Below are positions 1 to 9,872 of a stretch of 64,000 bases of DNA, piece after piece (position 1 is the first letter of the stretch; every line of letters starts with the position of its first letter). The notes beneath the pieces are model-generated. The model saw only the letters and a program-made list of their open reading frames with translations, was not told where the DNA came from and made no database searches. The stretch spans positions 1 through 64,000 of the forward strand of contig JACMJZ010000026.1 of NCBI GenBank assembly GCA_014380365.1, written 5' to 3'. Made by a program: the position numbers and the translations under genes. Origin of the DNA: Pyrinomonadaceae bacterium (GTDB lineage: Bacteria > Acidobacteriota > Blastocatellia > Pyrinomonadales > Pyrinomonadaceae).

Positions 1-33
1 AGGGCGTAAACGGCGGTCGAGGAGCGCCCTCCC

Positions 34-1407
34 TTACGGGCGGGCCACTGCCCCAGTCGCGGGGTTAGTTGTTGCACGCGTTGCTGGAATCTTCGCCGGC
101 GCGGGGTCACCTTTTGGCGCAACCCGACCGTTTCGAGTAAGGGCGATGCGCTTATCGCGGCTTGAGCCATCTTCGACCGCCACTTTGATCGCGCGGTACG
201 AACCATCCCGCGCTTTGTTCGTGGGGTTGTAGGTAACCACGTATTGGGTGCGGAGGTCGCGCACTATCTCATTCGCTATTTGCGGCAGTTCCGCAAGGGA
301 TTGCGGGAAGAAGGCGCGCCCGCCGGTTTCGGTGGCGAGTTTGTTAATAAGGTTGACAGCTTTTTGCTGTTCGCTCTTGCGAATAAAGCCCTTGTCTTTC
401 TCGAGCTCGTTGACAAAACCAATTACGTAGATCTGCACGTCCTCCTCGCGCAATCGCGCAAAGAGTTTGTCCTGGGAATAGTAACTGGCCCGATCTTCCC
501 CGTCGGTAATGACAATCAAAGCGCGCCGGCGCCGGTCGTTGTCGTCGCCCTTTTTGTATTGCGCAACATGCTCGGCCGTCAGGTAAACAGCGTCGATTAT
601 GGCGGTCTGTCCGCCTTCAACGTACAGGTTATCAAGCCCATCGATGAGTAAGTCGTTGTTTGAGGTGAAGTCCTGAAGCGTTTCGATTTTATCGCTGCTG
701 ATGAACCGGACCAGGAAAGTTTCATCCCCAGGCTTGTTGCTGTTGACGATGCTTTTCCCGGCGTCGATTACGCTCTGAAGTTGGAAGCGCAGGGATTGGG
801 AAGTGTCTACCGCCAGCCCGTAACTGATGGGCACTTCCTCGCGTGAGAACGTCTCGATCGGCTGCACCACGCCGTTTTCAAAAACGCGAAATTCGCTTTG
901 CCGCACGTTGTCGATGGGTCGATTGTTACGATCAATCACGCGCACGTTGAGCGTCACCAGTTCCGTGTTTACGCGCACGATGCTGCCTTCGTCAATGTCA
1001 TCTTCCGCCGGCGTCGGTGTGGGCTTCGGTATCAGCACGGGCGGCGGCGGAGGCTCTGTCAGTATGGGGATGATTTGACCAGGTAGGCGACGCGCGGCGG
1101 GAGTCGGGGTTGGCGACGGTGGCGGCGCCGTGCGGCTCGTAGTAGTTCGTGTATTAGTTTGCGCAGGCGTTTGAAGCGGCGCTGATGTTGTACGTCGAAC
1201 AGGAGTTGGTGTCGGCGTGGGTGTGGCGCGCGGGTTTGTGGTTGTGCTGCGACGGGGTCGCGAGTCTTGACCGCCCGTTTCAAACGCCGCAAAGGCGAGA
1301 GTTGACTTTAAGGGGCCCGTCACGGCCACAACGCAGGCCATTGCCAGTACCAGACCGGCCACGATCAAAGTTCTTCGTTGTTTGAGGCTGCGTTTCAAGC
1401 TGTTCAT
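34..1407 (-). CDS. Secreted VWFA-related (acidobacterial-type) protein
   Basis: Predicted exported protein with a von Willebrand factor A domain. The ORF opens at 1482, but the ATG at 1407 gives a normal signal peptide (MNSLKRSLKQRRTLIVAG followed by a hydrophobic run), so I prefer it. A Pro/Thr/Arg low-complexity linker follows, then a domain starting TELVTLNVRVIDRNN, typical of the VWFA-related family expanded in Acidobacteria. The metal-ion-dependent adhesion site is intact: DTSQS, a downstream Thr in GGQTAIIDA, and TDGED. A similar gene lies just upstream (1844-2923), so the two are probably tandem paralogues. The ligand cannot be read from sequence; a surface or adhesion role is family-based inference. 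Confidence 0.85.
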   Translation of the reverse strand: MNSLKRSLKQRRTLIVAGLVLAMACVVAVTGPLKSTLAFAAFETGGQDSRPRRSTTTNPRATPTPTPTPVRRTTSAPLQTPAQTNTRTTTSRTAPPPSPTPTPAARRLPGQIIPILTEPPPPPVLIPKPTPTPAEDDIDEGSIVRVNTELVTLNVRVIDRNNRPIDNVRQSEFRVFENGVVQPIETFSREEVPISYGLAVDTSQSLRFQLQSVIDAGKSIVNSNKPGDETFLVRFISSDKIETLQDFTSNNDLLIDGLDNLYVEGGQTAIIDAVYLTAEHVAQYKKGDDNDRRRRALIVITDGEDRASYYSQDKLFARLREEDVQIYVIGFVNELEKDKGFIRKSEQQKAVNLINKLATETGGRAFFPQSLAELPQIANEIVRDLRTQYVVTYNPTNKARDGSYRAIKVAVEDGSSRDKRIALTRNGRVAPKGDPAPAKIPATRATTNPATGAVARP

Positions 1408-1843
1408 ACCACCCAGGAAAGCACTCATCATTAAACTCAATCCACTTAAGAGATAAAGCCCTAATATCACTCGATCCCACAATGTTTCGACTAATCTTAT
1501 CTAAGTCTAACCCTTCAAGGTCCGGGATGCTAAACGCAATCTGCCCCGGTTGGGTAAGACCCTTGTGAAGATGCGCGAGGAGCGTGAATGCGTTGCCGGT
1601 TAAGTCAGAACCCGGCTAGTCTGGTAGGCCGGGGTTCTTCTCAAAACCGCGTGCAGTAGCGGGCGGCCATTCCGTCGCTGCTCTTTTGCTGTTGAAGAAG
1701 CGGGCCAGCCAAGTTGATGGCTTAGTTTGAAGTAGTCTCTGTGCGTCCACAGAGGATGCACAGAGAAAACTGAAACAGGACGCCATGGAAAGGGACTGCG
1801 CTGGAAGTCGTAGGAGAGAGAGAAGGACCGGCTCGAGGCTACC
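1408..1843. other. Intergenic region with a terminator-like hairpin
   Basis: This 436-base gap separates the two tandem VWA genes. Its one clear structure is an inverted repeat at about 1607-1638 (AGAACCCGGC pairing with GCCGGGGTTCT), placed where transcripts of the upstream VWA gene could end. No U-tract follows, so termination is uncertain. ORF 1600-1890 in the track looks non-coding. Confidence 0.4.
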
Positions 1844-2923
1844 TCAACGAGAACTCGCCACCGCGTAGTAGCCCTCTTTCGATCGGACAAACAATCTCGG
1901 CAAGCCTCTGGGCGGAGTTACTTTCACTTTGACTTTATGCCAGCGACCGTCGGTCACGAAATTCGCCGGTTTGTAACCAATCGAATATTGGTGGCGCAGC
2001 TCGAGGGCGATCTGCTCAAAGATGTCGTCCATCTCGGCGGCGCTTCGCGGGAAGAAAGCTTTGCCGCCGGAAACGTTGGCGAGTTCGTCCAGAATCCCTT
2101 GGCCCTCCATGCCCATTGAACTGCCCGCATCGCTGCCGCCCAGAATCCCCACGCCGTAAAGCGTGACGTCTGATTCTTTCAGCAGCCGGCGCAATTCATT
2201 AAACGTATAGCGTGAATTGTTGTCCTGGCCATCGCTGATCAAAAGCAGAGCCCGTTTGGGATGACTGCCGCGCTGCACCTTCTCGACTCCGAGATAACAA
2301 GCATCGTATAACGCCGTCTGGCTGCGAGTTTGGACAAACATGAGTTTGTCGAGCACGCCGTTTCCATCGCGAGTTTTATCCAGCAGCAACTGCGCCCGTG
2401 AATTGAAGGCGATCAGGAAATACTCGTCAGAGTTGTGACTGGTTTGAATAAACTTGGCCAGCGCCTCGCGCGCTCGTTTCACCTTCTCCCCGCTCATTGA
2501 TCCAGAGAGATCGAAAAGCACACCAACGGAAACAGGCGAGTCATCGTCGCTGAAGTAAGTAATTTCCTGGGGCTTCTTGTCGTCTAACACGGTAAAAGCG
2601 CTCTTGCCCAGACCGGAAACATATCGTCCGTAGGTATCCGTAACCGTAACGGTCAGAGTGATCAGATCGGTATTGACCAGGACCGGCCCGTCGACTTCAG
2701 GCGGCGGCGGCTTTTGCTGATCAGGCGGGGTCGCCTCAGGCTTTGCTGGGACTGCTTCGATTTTTGCTGGAACTGCATCAGTCGGCGTCTGCTGCGGAGT
2801 CTTATCCTGCGCGAGGGCCGCATTTATCGGAAGGGTGTCCGAAAAAGTGGAAACTGTTACAACGATTGCCAGGCAGATGGAGAGCGAGGCTATTCCCACA
2901 GCGCGTCTTGTCGGCAGGTGCAT
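1844..2923 (-). CDS. Secreted VWFA-related (acidobacterial-type) protein
   Basis: Second exported VWA-domain protein. Residues 1-39 are a signal peptide ending near NAALAQD. A Pro/Ala/Lys-rich linker (about 40-75) precedes the VWFA-related domain (VLVNTDLITLTVTVTDTYG onwards). The MIDAS motif is complete: DLSGSMS, a Thr in SQTALYDACYLG, and SDGQD. The C-terminal part (LRHQYSIGYKPAN) closely resembles the same region of the neighbour at 34-1407 (LRTQYVVTYNPTN), supporting tandem paralogy. The gene is divergent from the secretion operon at 3252. Function beyond metal-dependent protein binding is unknown. Confidence 0.87.
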   Translation of the reverse strand: MHLPTRRAVGIASLSICLAIVVTVSTFSDTLPINAALAQDKTPQQTPTDAVPAKIEAVPAKPEATPPDQQKPPPPEVDGPVLVNTDLITLTVTVTDTYGRYVSGLGKSAFTVLDDKKPQEITYFSDDDSPVSVGVLFDLSGSMSGEKVKRAREALAKFIQTSHNSDEYFLIAFNSRAQLLLDKTRDGNGVLDKLMFVQTRSQTALYDACYLGVEKVQRGSHPKRALLLISDGQDNNSRYTFNELRRLLKESDVTLYGVGILGGSDAGSSMGMEGQGILDELANVSGGKAFFPRSAAEMDDIFEQIALELRHQYSIGYKPANFVTDGRWHKVKVKVTPPRGLPRLFVRSKEGYYAVASSR

Positions 2924-3251
2924 GTTATCTCGCGTTCCGAGTAAGCGTAATCTTTGTTACTGACTAGAAGGGACTATCAACACAGATGCTGGCGAGACAA
3001 CGCCTGATGTCTGAAGATCTGCAATTTTGTAGATCTAATTCAGGAAAGGCTGACGCGGGAGACGCAACGCATTAATTCCTATCCAGATTGTGTCGACTGT
3101 CCGCATTGTAGGGCAGGGTGTCAGGCGGCGCAAGAAATAAGTTGGTCGCAACTTTAGCCGCTGTTGCGCGTGTAGGGTGGGGGCTTCAGAAAGGATAGCG
3201 TATGCTGCATGTTATACTCTCGCGCTGATCTGAACCGAGAAATCATAAGCA
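2924..3251. other. Divergent promoter region
   Basis: This 328-base gap lies between the VWA gene (minus) and the secretion operon (plus) and should hold both promoters. A palindrome AGATCTGCAATTTTGTAGATCT sits at about 3016-3037. The plus-strand extended -10 is listed separately. Confidence 0.5.
3210..3218 (+). promoter_or_regulatory. Extended -10 promoter element for the secretion operon
   Basis: The sequence TGTTATACT matches an extended -10 (TGnTATAAT with one mismatch) about 34 bases before the gspF-like ATG. No convincing -35 is visible at 17 bases, as is common for extended -10 promoters. Assignment is inference from motif and position. Confidence 0.4.
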
Positions 3252-4493
3252 ATGGCTGAGTTTATTTGCCGATTAGGAACGCCCGCGGGCGAGGTGGTGA
3301 CCCGGACGATTGAGGCCGTGGGCGTGAATGAAGCGCGCGCGCGTCTGGAGCGTGAGGGTTTCCGCGTCTTCAATGTCACGCCGCCTAAGATGACTGGCGT
3401 TACCGGCCTGACTCGCCTGGGCGGACGCGGCGGTCAGCCCAAAGTTAAGGCCAGCGACTTTCTTCTGTTCAATCAGCAGCTCGCGGCACTCTTTCGAGCC
3501 GGCATTCCAATACTTCAGGCCATCACGATGTTGCGTAAGCGTGCAGCTTCGGCGCGTTTGCGCGTGGTGCTCGGGGAAGTTGAGGAACAGATCAAGGGCG
3601 GCGCGGCGCTGTCCGCAGCTTTTGCTTCGCAGGGAAGTCTGTTCCCGAGAATTTACACCGCCTCAATTTTGGCGGGCGAACGCTCCGGGGCCCTCGATGA
3701 AGTTCTCAATCGTTACGTGACCTACATGCGTCGGAACGTCGCGCTGCGGCGCAAGATTCGCGGCGCCCTCGCATATCCGCTCTTCCTGCTTTTCGCTTCC
3801 GGCATCATGGTGACGTTTCTGACGGTGTACGTTGTGCCGCGAATGTCGGATCTTTTTTCCGGGTTTGGCACCGAGCTTCCCATCGTCACTCAGATCGTGG
3901 TGGGACTATCGACCTGGCTATCGTCAAACGTGCTTTGGTTCGGACCACTGTTCATCGGTGGCAGCGTGGCCCTATTTCTCTGGTCGCGCACCGCCGGCGG
4001 GCGCATGAAAGTGGACGCATTCATTTTGAAAATTCCATTGGCGGGCAGCCTGGTGGTTCAACTCTCGGTCGCGCAAGCGACGCGTTCCCTGGCTACCTTG
4101 CTTGCCGGCGGAATCACGTTAGTCGAGTCATGGGAAATTGCGGCGGAGTCGATCACTAACCGGGAACTGCGCCGTCGTAGTTCAGACATACTGCCCATGA
4201 TTCGCGAGGGACGTACGTTTACCGAAAGCCTTGAACATGCGAACTGGGTGCCGCCCCTGGCAATTGACATGGTGGGAATTGGCGAGCGATCAGGCAGTTT
4301 GCGGGAGATGCTGGACGAGGTGGCGGTCTTCTACGACGCCGAGTCGGAGGTGCGGCTGGAACAGTTGACGACCACCCTTGAGCCTGCGATTCTGGTGGTG
4401 ATGGGAGGGATCGTGGTTACGATTTTGTTGGCTATCTACTTGCCGATCATTTCATCGATCTCAGGCGGCGCAGGCGTGACTGGCAACCGCTAA
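3252..4493 (+). CDS. gspF: Type II secretion / type IV pilus inner-membrane platform protein (GspF/PilC family)
   Basis: Polytopic inner-membrane platform that couples the cytoplasmic ATPase to pseudopilus assembly. The 413-residue length is normal for the family. After an N-terminal cytoplasmic part there are two T2SF domains (about 70-192 and 272-396) with the typical repeats FNQQLAALFRAGIPILQA and RSLATLLAGGITLVESWEI. Membrane segments lie near 171-195, 229-246 and 377-402. It is first in an operon with the ATPase, secretin and pseudopilins; a 108-base spacer with an inverted repeat separates it from gspE. Sequence alone does not distinguish T2SS from T4P use. Confidence 0.93.
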   Translation: MAEFICRLGTPAGEVVTRTIEAVGVNEARARLEREGFRVFNVTPPKMTGVTGLTRLGGRGGQPKVKASDFLLFNQQLAALFRAGIPILQAITMLRKRAASARLRVVLGEVEEQIKGGAALSAAFASQGSLFPRIYTASILAGERSGALDEVLNRYVTYMRRNVALRRKIRGALAYPLFLLFASGIMVTFLTVYVVPRMSDLFSGFGTELPIVTQIVVGLSTWLSSNVLWFGPLFIGGSVALFLWSRTAGGRMKVDAFILKIPLAGSLVVQLSVAQATRSLATLLAGGITLVESWEIAAESITNRELRRRSSDILPMIREGRTFTESLEHANWVPPLAIDMVGIGERSGSLREMLDEVAVFYDAESEVRLEQLTTTLEPAILVVMGGIVVTILLAIYLPIISSISGGAGVTGNR

Positions 4494-4512
4494 CCGACGT
4501 TAGTTCGGCGGA

Positions 4513-4563
4513 GTTTAGAGTACAAGCTTTAGCTTGCGTCTGACCGAAGAGCAACGTAAATGT
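4513..4563. repeat. Inverted repeat between gspF and gspE
   Basis: AGAGTACAAGCTTTAGC and a later arm ending TGTTGTACTCT pair as a hairpin. The AAGCTTTAGCTTG core resembles the hairpin near 47887-47942 and the text near 6312-6328 (aaacttcagcttgcc), suggesting a dispersed family. Confidence 0.5.
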
Positions 4564-4601
4564 TGTACTCTGAACGCCTGGTCTTAAAGTGAACAATTCG
4601 A

Positions 4602-6269
4602 ATGAAAGAATTAATAGAAACCCCTATCCCCGAGCAAACGGACGATAGCCACGACCCTCCCGAGGTGCGAAAGGCAAAGGAGTTGGCGCGTCGATATCGC
4701 CTGACATTTGTTGAGCTCCTTCCTGCCGATCAGGAATCCCCGGTCAATTACGAACTCTTTAACGAAATCCCCGTGGATCTGATGGTGCGCCACCAGTTTC
4801 TTCCGCTCAAGCGCGATGAAAAGGGACTGCATATCGCGATGGCGGATCCGGCAGACCTCGACCGGCTTGACGAACTTGCCGGCGCTCTTCGCGCTCGCAT
4901 CGTCCCTTACGTGGCGACGGCGGGCACAATTGAACTCATCCTGCGCCGGGGCGATGCAACGCAGCGCGTGTTGCAGGAAGCGGCGTCCGGCTTTCGTATC
5001 TCATTAGTCAGGGAGACGGAAACCGGCGAGGAAGTACTCGATCTCGATCGATTGGCGACCGACTCCGACATGTCGCCGATTATCAAGCTGGTCGATACGA
5101 TTATTTACAACGCAATGGAGTCGCGCGCGTCGGACATTCACATTGAAACGCGCGACACGGAAGTGCAGGTCAAGTATCGAATCGATGGCGCGCTCTACGC
5201 CAAAGTAGACCCGATTGATCTCTCGTTTCATCAGACATTGATCTCGCGTATCAAGGTCATGTCGGAGTTGGACATTGCCGAGCGCCGCGTGCCGCAGGAT
5301 GGCCGCTTCCGCGTTCGCTACAAGGGACGCAATGTCGATTTCCGCGTCTCAATCATGCCGACCATCCACGGCGAAGACGCAGTGATTCGTATTCTCGACA
5401 AAGAACAGATCAACGAAGAGTTTAAGAATCTGAATCTGGATGTCGTGGGCTTTGACGCTGACGACTTGCGGAAGTTTCGCCACTACATCGCCGAACCTTA
5501 CGGCATGGTGCTGGTGACTGGCCCCACCGGCTCAGGCAAGACGACCACTCTCTATGCGGCGCTCAACGAGATTCGAAATGAAGAAGACAAGATAGTCACG
5601 ATCGAAGACCCGGTTGAGTATCAGTTGCACGGCATCACTCAAATTCCCGTCAACGAAAAGAAGGGGCTGACCTTTGATCGCGGGCTCCGTTCAATTCTGC
5701 GTCATGACCCGGACAAGATCATGGTCGGGGAAATACGCGACACCGAAACAGCCCAGATTGCTATCCAGTCTGCGCTGACCGGCCATCTTGTGTTTACAAC
5801 CGTTCACGCCAATAACGTCATCGATGTTATCGGTCGCTTTTTGAATATGGGCGTCGAGCCTTACAACTTCGTCTCCTCGCTAAACTGCGTGTTGGCCCAG
5901 CGACTGATTCGTATCCTGTGCCCTTATTGCAAGCGGGAGTACCGCGCGAAAGATGAGGAGTTGGTCGATTCGGGACTGCGCCTCGAGGAGCACCGCGATA
6001 CGCCATTCTTTATGAACACCGGGTGCGACTCGTGCAACCATACGGGCTACCGTGGCCGAACGGCGATTCATGAGTTGCTGGACCTTTCCGACAATATTCG
6101 CGAGATGATAGTCGAACGCCGGCCTGGTTCAGAGGTTCGCCGGGCGGCCGAGGCCGAAGGGCTCAGGAGCCTAAGGGAATCAGCGCTCAAGAAGGTATTT
6201 GCCGGAATTTCCACGCTGCATGAGATTAATCGCGTTACGTTCGTACATGAGATCAGCGCCGGCAAGTGA
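4602..6269 (+). CDS. gspE: Type II secretion / type IV pilus assembly ATPase (GspE/PilB family)
   Basis: Hexameric cytoplasmic ATPase that powers pseudopilus extension. An MshEN-like N-terminal domain (about 30-120) is followed by the GspE core. Walker A is GPTGSGKT (307-314), the Asp box is TIEDPVEY (about 333-340), Walker B is IMVGEIRD (373-380) and the His box is around TTVHANN. A zinc-binding four-cysteine element is present (C440, C443, C475, C478 in CPYC and CDSC). The 555-residue length and complete motif set indicate an active enzyme. It lies between the platform and secretin genes. Confidence 0.95.
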   Translation: MKELIETPIPEQTDDSHDPPEVRKAKELARRYRLTFVELLPADQESPVNYELFNEIPVDLMVRHQFLPLKRDEKGLHIAMADPADLDRLDELAGALRARIVPYVATAGTIELILRRGDATQRVLQEAASGFRISLVRETETGEEVLDLDRLATDSDMSPIIKLVDTIIYNAMESRASDIHIETRDTEVQVKYRIDGALYAKVDPIDLSFHQTLISRIKVMSELDIAERRVPQDGRFRVRYKGRNVDFRVSIMPTIHGEDAVIRILDKEQINEEFKNLNLDVVGFDADDLRKFRHYIAEPYGMVLVTGPTGSGKTTTLYAALNEIRNEEDKIVTIEDPVEYQLHGITQIPVNEKKGLTFDRGLRSILRHDPDKIMVGEIRDTETAQIAIQSALTGHLVFTTVHANNVIDVIGRFLNMGVEPYNFVSSLNCVLAQRLIRILCPYCKREYRAKDEELVDSGLRLEEHRDTPFFMNTGCDSCNHTGYRGRTAIHELLDLSDNIREMIVERRPGSEVRRAAEAEGLRSLRESALKKVFAGISTLHEINRVTFVHEISAGK

Positions 6270-6304
6270 CCGGCAAGTGACCGGCAAGGTGACCGGCAAG
6301 CAAA
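6258..6304. repeat. Short tandem repeat (about 11 bp) overlapping the gspE stop
   Basis: Four near-copies of TGACCGGCAAG run across the end of gspE; the first copy supplies the TGA stop. Because 11 is not a multiple of three, copy-number changes here would not alter the encoded C-terminus. Confidence 0.7.
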
Positions 6305-6499
6305 ACATACGATAAACTTCAGCTTGCCGTAACGACGAACGGCCCTGTTCAAGGAGAAACTAAAGCATTACCGGCCAGTCGATTTGGGGAACGAAACTCT
6401 CTACTTTACGTGTAACAGTAAGTTTCCGGCAGAGTTGCATCCTGGCTTCCACAACGGCATTATTAGGCCACTAACCGTCCAGTCCTACTGAGAGACACT

Positions 6500-9202
6500 A
6501 TGAAATATAAGATACACACCCGAACCCCGATTTCCCTGTTGCTTGCCGTTTGCATTTTGATGATGCCGATCGTCGCGCTGGCCAAGAAAGGCGAGAAAAA
6601 CTTCAAACAGGGAATGCGTTATGAGGCAGCCCAGCAATGGGAAAAAGCGGCGCAGGAGTTTACGCTCGCGCTCGCCGCCGATCCCTCCAACGTGGACTAC
6701 CAGCTGCATTTTCGGCGCGCCAGCTTTAACGCCTCGCAGTCGTTTATGCAGCAGGGACGCGCCCTCGCGGAGCAGCGAGATTTCGTAGGAGCGTATAACG
6801 CCTTCAGGCAAGCGTTTGGGTACGATCCAGTTAACGAGTTAGCGGTATCAGAGATGGAGCGAATGCTTCACCTCCAGCGCGTCAAAGAATCACAGAATGG
6901 CAATGGCGGCCCGGCCAAGACGGGAGAACCTCAGCAGGGAAATCTGGGTGCGCCCGCACAGCCTCAGGAAGCCCCCCCGCCTGCCCCAAGGGCGCCGGAA
7001 GTGTTACGCGTCGTCACTTTCAGCGGAGACCTCAAGTCGTATATCCGCACCCTGGCTGAGCAACTGAACCTGAATGTTATTTTCGACCGGCAGTCGTTCG
7101 TGCAGCCGAAGACAATTGATATAAACTTGCGCGACGTCACCACTTCGCAAGCTCTCGACTACATCTTTCTTCAGGAAGGCCTATTTTTCCAGAAGCTGAG
7201 CCGTCGCACCATCGTGGTCGCTGATCAAACACGACGGCCTCAATATCAGCAACTCGTCTTGCGTACTTTCTTTCTCGCTAATTCCGAACCTGAAAAGGCG
7301 AAGATCCTGATCGGCCAGGCGATTCCTCCGTCCGTGGGCCGCCCGCAGACAATCGTGGTTGCCGACAAAGACACCAACAGTTTGACCGTGCGCGATACGG
7401 CGGAAAACGTGCGGCTAATCGGGGAACTACTCCAGAGCATCGATAAGGATCGCGCCGAAGTTGTGATGGACGTGAACATCTACGAAGTTTCAAAAAGCGA
7501 TCTGATGCAGTTTGGAAACCAACTTGGAGATTCAACCTCGCTGACTACTCTCGGGGGACTGCGGTCGTCGGGTACCACGTTCGGTGGGTTGGCGCGAGCT
7601 CTGGCGCCAGGGGCGGCGACGGCGACGTCATTGCCGGTAGCCTTTGGCGCGGCCCTCATTCTCCCTGCATCGCAGTTCCAAGCTTTGCAGAGCAGGAGCA
7701 ATACGAAGCTGATTGCTTCAACTCAGGTCCACGCTTTCAATGGTGAAGAATCAACCGCACGCATCGGACAGCGCGTGCCGGTGCAAACCGCCCAGGCTTT
7801 TCCGTTTGGCGTTCAGACGGGAACGACCACACCCACGCCGGGAAATCCTTTTGGCGGTGGCGGCGGCTTTCCGGTGATTAACTATGAACCAACCGGGCTA
7901 ACCCTGAAGTTTACACCGCAGGTATTTCCCAATCATGACGTGCAGGTCAAGATGTCGATTGAATCCAAAGACGTGCTGGGCGCAAGCACTCTGACACCGA
8001 CATTTACCGAAAGAACAATAACCGGAACCGCACGCGTGCAGAACAACCGCACCATGATGCTGGCCAGCGTTTCTCAGGATGTGCACACCACCGGCCGGCG
8101 GGGATTGCCGATTCTGGGGCTGATTCCTGTGTTGGGTCGGTTGTTCACCGCGCCCACGCGGGACGAGCGGCGGATTGATATTGTGATTGCGGTCACGCCG
8201 CGCGTGTTGCGCGCGCCGGCGATTACGCCGCGTGATGAAGAGATGCGGCCTAGCGGAACGCTACAGTCGCCCACGACGGGCACACTCGAAGCGATGCTCC
8301 GCGAGTCTGATCGCGAAGAACAGTTGGCGGAATGGCGTCTGCAACAGCAGAACGCAGCGACCGCCAGAACTGCTGCGGCCCAGTCGTCGCCTGTGGTGCC
8401 GGCAACAGCTTTGGTGATTCCTGCGCCGGCGCCGGTGCAAACCAGTGCGGCTGAGACTGTAGTCGCGAAAGACGCCGCAAGAGAGATGACTAGTCCGGCG
8501 GCGGCCACTACGGTCGCGCAACTGTCGCCCGGATCGTCCTTGGCGAGTGACGCGTCGGGCTCTGTCGAAGAGTTACCGGCTTTTGTGCCCGCCCCCAAAT
8601 CGCTGGTTAGCAATCGTTCGGCGGCGGAAGTTGCGGCGGTGAACACGAATGCGAATCTCAATGGAGAGGCGCGGGCGGTGCTGACAAGCCTGACGAACTC
8701 GAATAAGACGGTGCCAGTTGAGGCAGTAGTTAGTCCGCGCAGCGGTAGAACTGCCCAGCTAAGGCTGACACCTGGCGGCGACCAGATCACGCAGGTAATG
8801 AAGGTTGGCGAGAAACGGCGGTTTGCGGTCGAACTCAACTCGGATGTGTCGCTGGCGATGGCGGTATTGGCGCTGCGGTTTGATCCGAAAGTCGTGAAGA
8901 TCAATTCCGTCTTGGCTGGGAAGCTCCTGAGTGGCGTTGATGCCCAGGGGGCGGCCACAGGTGCAGTGCCGACTGTTACACAGTCCACGGATCCGACTGG
9001 TCTCTGTCTGATCTCGATATCGACTCTGAATGGCGCACCCGCCATGAAGGGTGCGGGAACGCTCGTCTTCATAGAGATCGAAGGTGTCGGGGTGGGCGAT
9101 GCCGCGTTCGCATTTGAAAAAGGCGCCATGCACTTGGTGGCGACAGACGCGCGTGATGTGACGCTGGTTGCGATCACGGCTCGCGCAGTTGTGAATCAGT
9201 AA
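6500..9202 (+). CDS. gspD: Secretin (GspD/PilQ family) with C-terminal cohesin-like domain
   Basis: Outer-membrane channel of the secretion or pilus system. Residues 1-29 form a signal peptide ending PIVALAK. A TPR-like helical region (about 30-125) and a Pro-rich linker precede the secretin N-domains (FSGDLKSYIRTLAEQLNLN onwards). The secretin core lies at about 390-580, with the hallmark VSQDVHTTGRRGLPILGLIP. A long Ala/Thr/Val-rich stretch follows, then a beta-rich domain at about 755-895 resembling cohesin (VMKVGEKRRFAVELNSD and GAGTLVFIEIEGVG). At 900 residues it is much longer than most secretins because of these additions. The pseudopilin gene begins 4 bases after the stop. Confidence 0.92.
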   Translation: MKYKIHTRTPISLLLAVCILMMPIVALAKKGEKNFKQGMRYEAAQQWEKAAQEFTLALAADPSNVDYQLHFRRASFNASQSFMQQGRALAEQRDFVGAYNAFRQAFGYDPVNELAVSEMERMLHLQRVKESQNGNGGPAKTGEPQQGNLGAPAQPQEAPPPAPRAPEVLRVVTFSGDLKSYIRTLAEQLNLNVIFDRQSFVQPKTIDINLRDVTTSQALDYIFLQEGLFFQKLSRRTIVVADQTRRPQYQQLVLRTFFLANSEPEKAKILIGQAIPPSVGRPQTIVVADKDTNSLTVRDTAENVRLIGELLQSIDKDRAEVVMDVNIYEVSKSDLMQFGNQLGDSTSLTTLGGLRSSGTTFGGLARALAPGAATATSLPVAFGAALILPASQFQALQSRSNTKLIASTQVHAFNGEESTARIGQRVPVQTAQAFPFGVQTGTTTPTPGNPFGGGGGFPVINYEPTGLTLKFTPQVFPNHDVQVKMSIESKDVLGASTLTPTFTERTITGTARVQNNRTMMLASVSQDVHTTGRRGLPILGLIPVLGRLFTAPTRDERRIDIVIAVTPRVLRAPAITPRDEEMRPSGTLQSPTTGTLEAMLRESDREEQLAEWRLQQQNAATARTAAAQSSPVVPATALVIPAPAPVQTSAAETVVAKDAAREMTSPAAATTVAQLSPGSSLASDASGSVEELPAFVPAPKSLVSNRSAAEVAAVNTNANLNGEARAVLTSLTNSNKTVPVEAVVSPRSGRTAQLRLTPGGDQITQVMKVGEKRRFAVELNSDVSLAMAVLALRFDPKVVKINSVLAGKLLSGVDAQGAATGAVPTVTQSTDPTGLCLISISTLNGAPAMKGAGTLVFIEIEGVGVGDAAFAFEKGAMHLVATDARDVTLVAITARAVVNQ

Positions 9203-9206
9203 GAAA

Positions 9207-9872
9207 GTGATTTACCTCCAAGCACAAGGTAAGAGTCAGTCAAAACGCGGCGACACGGTGAAAGCGGTTGAGTTTCCGGGTCGCCGCGTCACTCTGTCGC
9301 GACTGTCGGCGCGTGGAGGCCGCGACCTGCGCGGGTTCACGCTGATTGAACTCGTCATCACGGTTACGGTGCTCTCGATTCTGACGCTCGGGGTAGTGCC
9401 GTTGATGAAGCTTTCAGTAAAGCGTCAAAAAGAAGAGCAGCTCAGGTCTGCTTTGCGAGAGATGCGTTCGGCGATCGACGAGTTTCACCGCGACACTGCA
9501 CAAATGGAATGCGGAGGGACTGGTGGTCAGAACCAATATGTCGATCCACGCAGCCGGGTAAAAATATCGGAATGCACCATATTTGGCGTCGATAATATTG
9601 ATCGGTATCCGCCGGATCTGGACATATTGGTAAGCGGCGTGAATGTCGTCCCGCGAATTACGGGCCCTGTAGTCGGTTCGCAGTTGTCCACCAAAAAGAA
9701 GGTGTATCTTCGGTCGATTCCAATTGATCCGATGACCGGCGAAGCCGAATGGGATTTTCGTTCCTGTTACGACGAGGCTGATTCAGGATCGTGGGGCGGC
9801 GAAAATGTTTTTGATGTACGTTCGAAGTCGAAGGACAAAGCTCTGAATGGAGAGAAGTATAGTGACTGGTAA
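9207..9872 (+). CDS. Type II secretion pseudopilin (GspG-like)
   Basis: Pseudopilin with the N-methylation/cleavage motif RGFTLIELV and a following hydrophobic helix (about 43-65), processed by a prepilin peptidase and assembled into the pseudopilus. The C-terminal part contains the GspG-type sequence IPIDPMTGEAEWDFRS. The track start is a GTG at 9207 with a weak ribosome site; an in-frame GTG at 9258 would shorten the unusually long leader from about 42 to 25 residues. It follows the secretin by 4 bases and overlaps the next pseudopilin. Confidence 0.85.
   Translation: MIYLQAQGKSQSKRGDTVKAVEFPGRRVTLSRLSARGGRDLRGFTLIELVITVTVLSILTLGVVPLMKLSVKRQKEEQLRSALREMRSAIDEFHRDTAQMECGGTGGQNQYVDPRSRVKISECTIFGVDNIDRYPPDLDILVSGVNVVPRITGPVVGSQLSTKKKVYLRSIPIDPMTGEAEWDFRSCYDEADSGSWGGENVFDVRSKSKDKALNGEKYSDW

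Noticed and set aside
8074-9177. 367-residue minus-strand ORF
   Set aside because: It is an antisense shadow of the secretin gene, whose motifs and length are clear; the shadow is Ser/Thr/Ala-rich with no domain.
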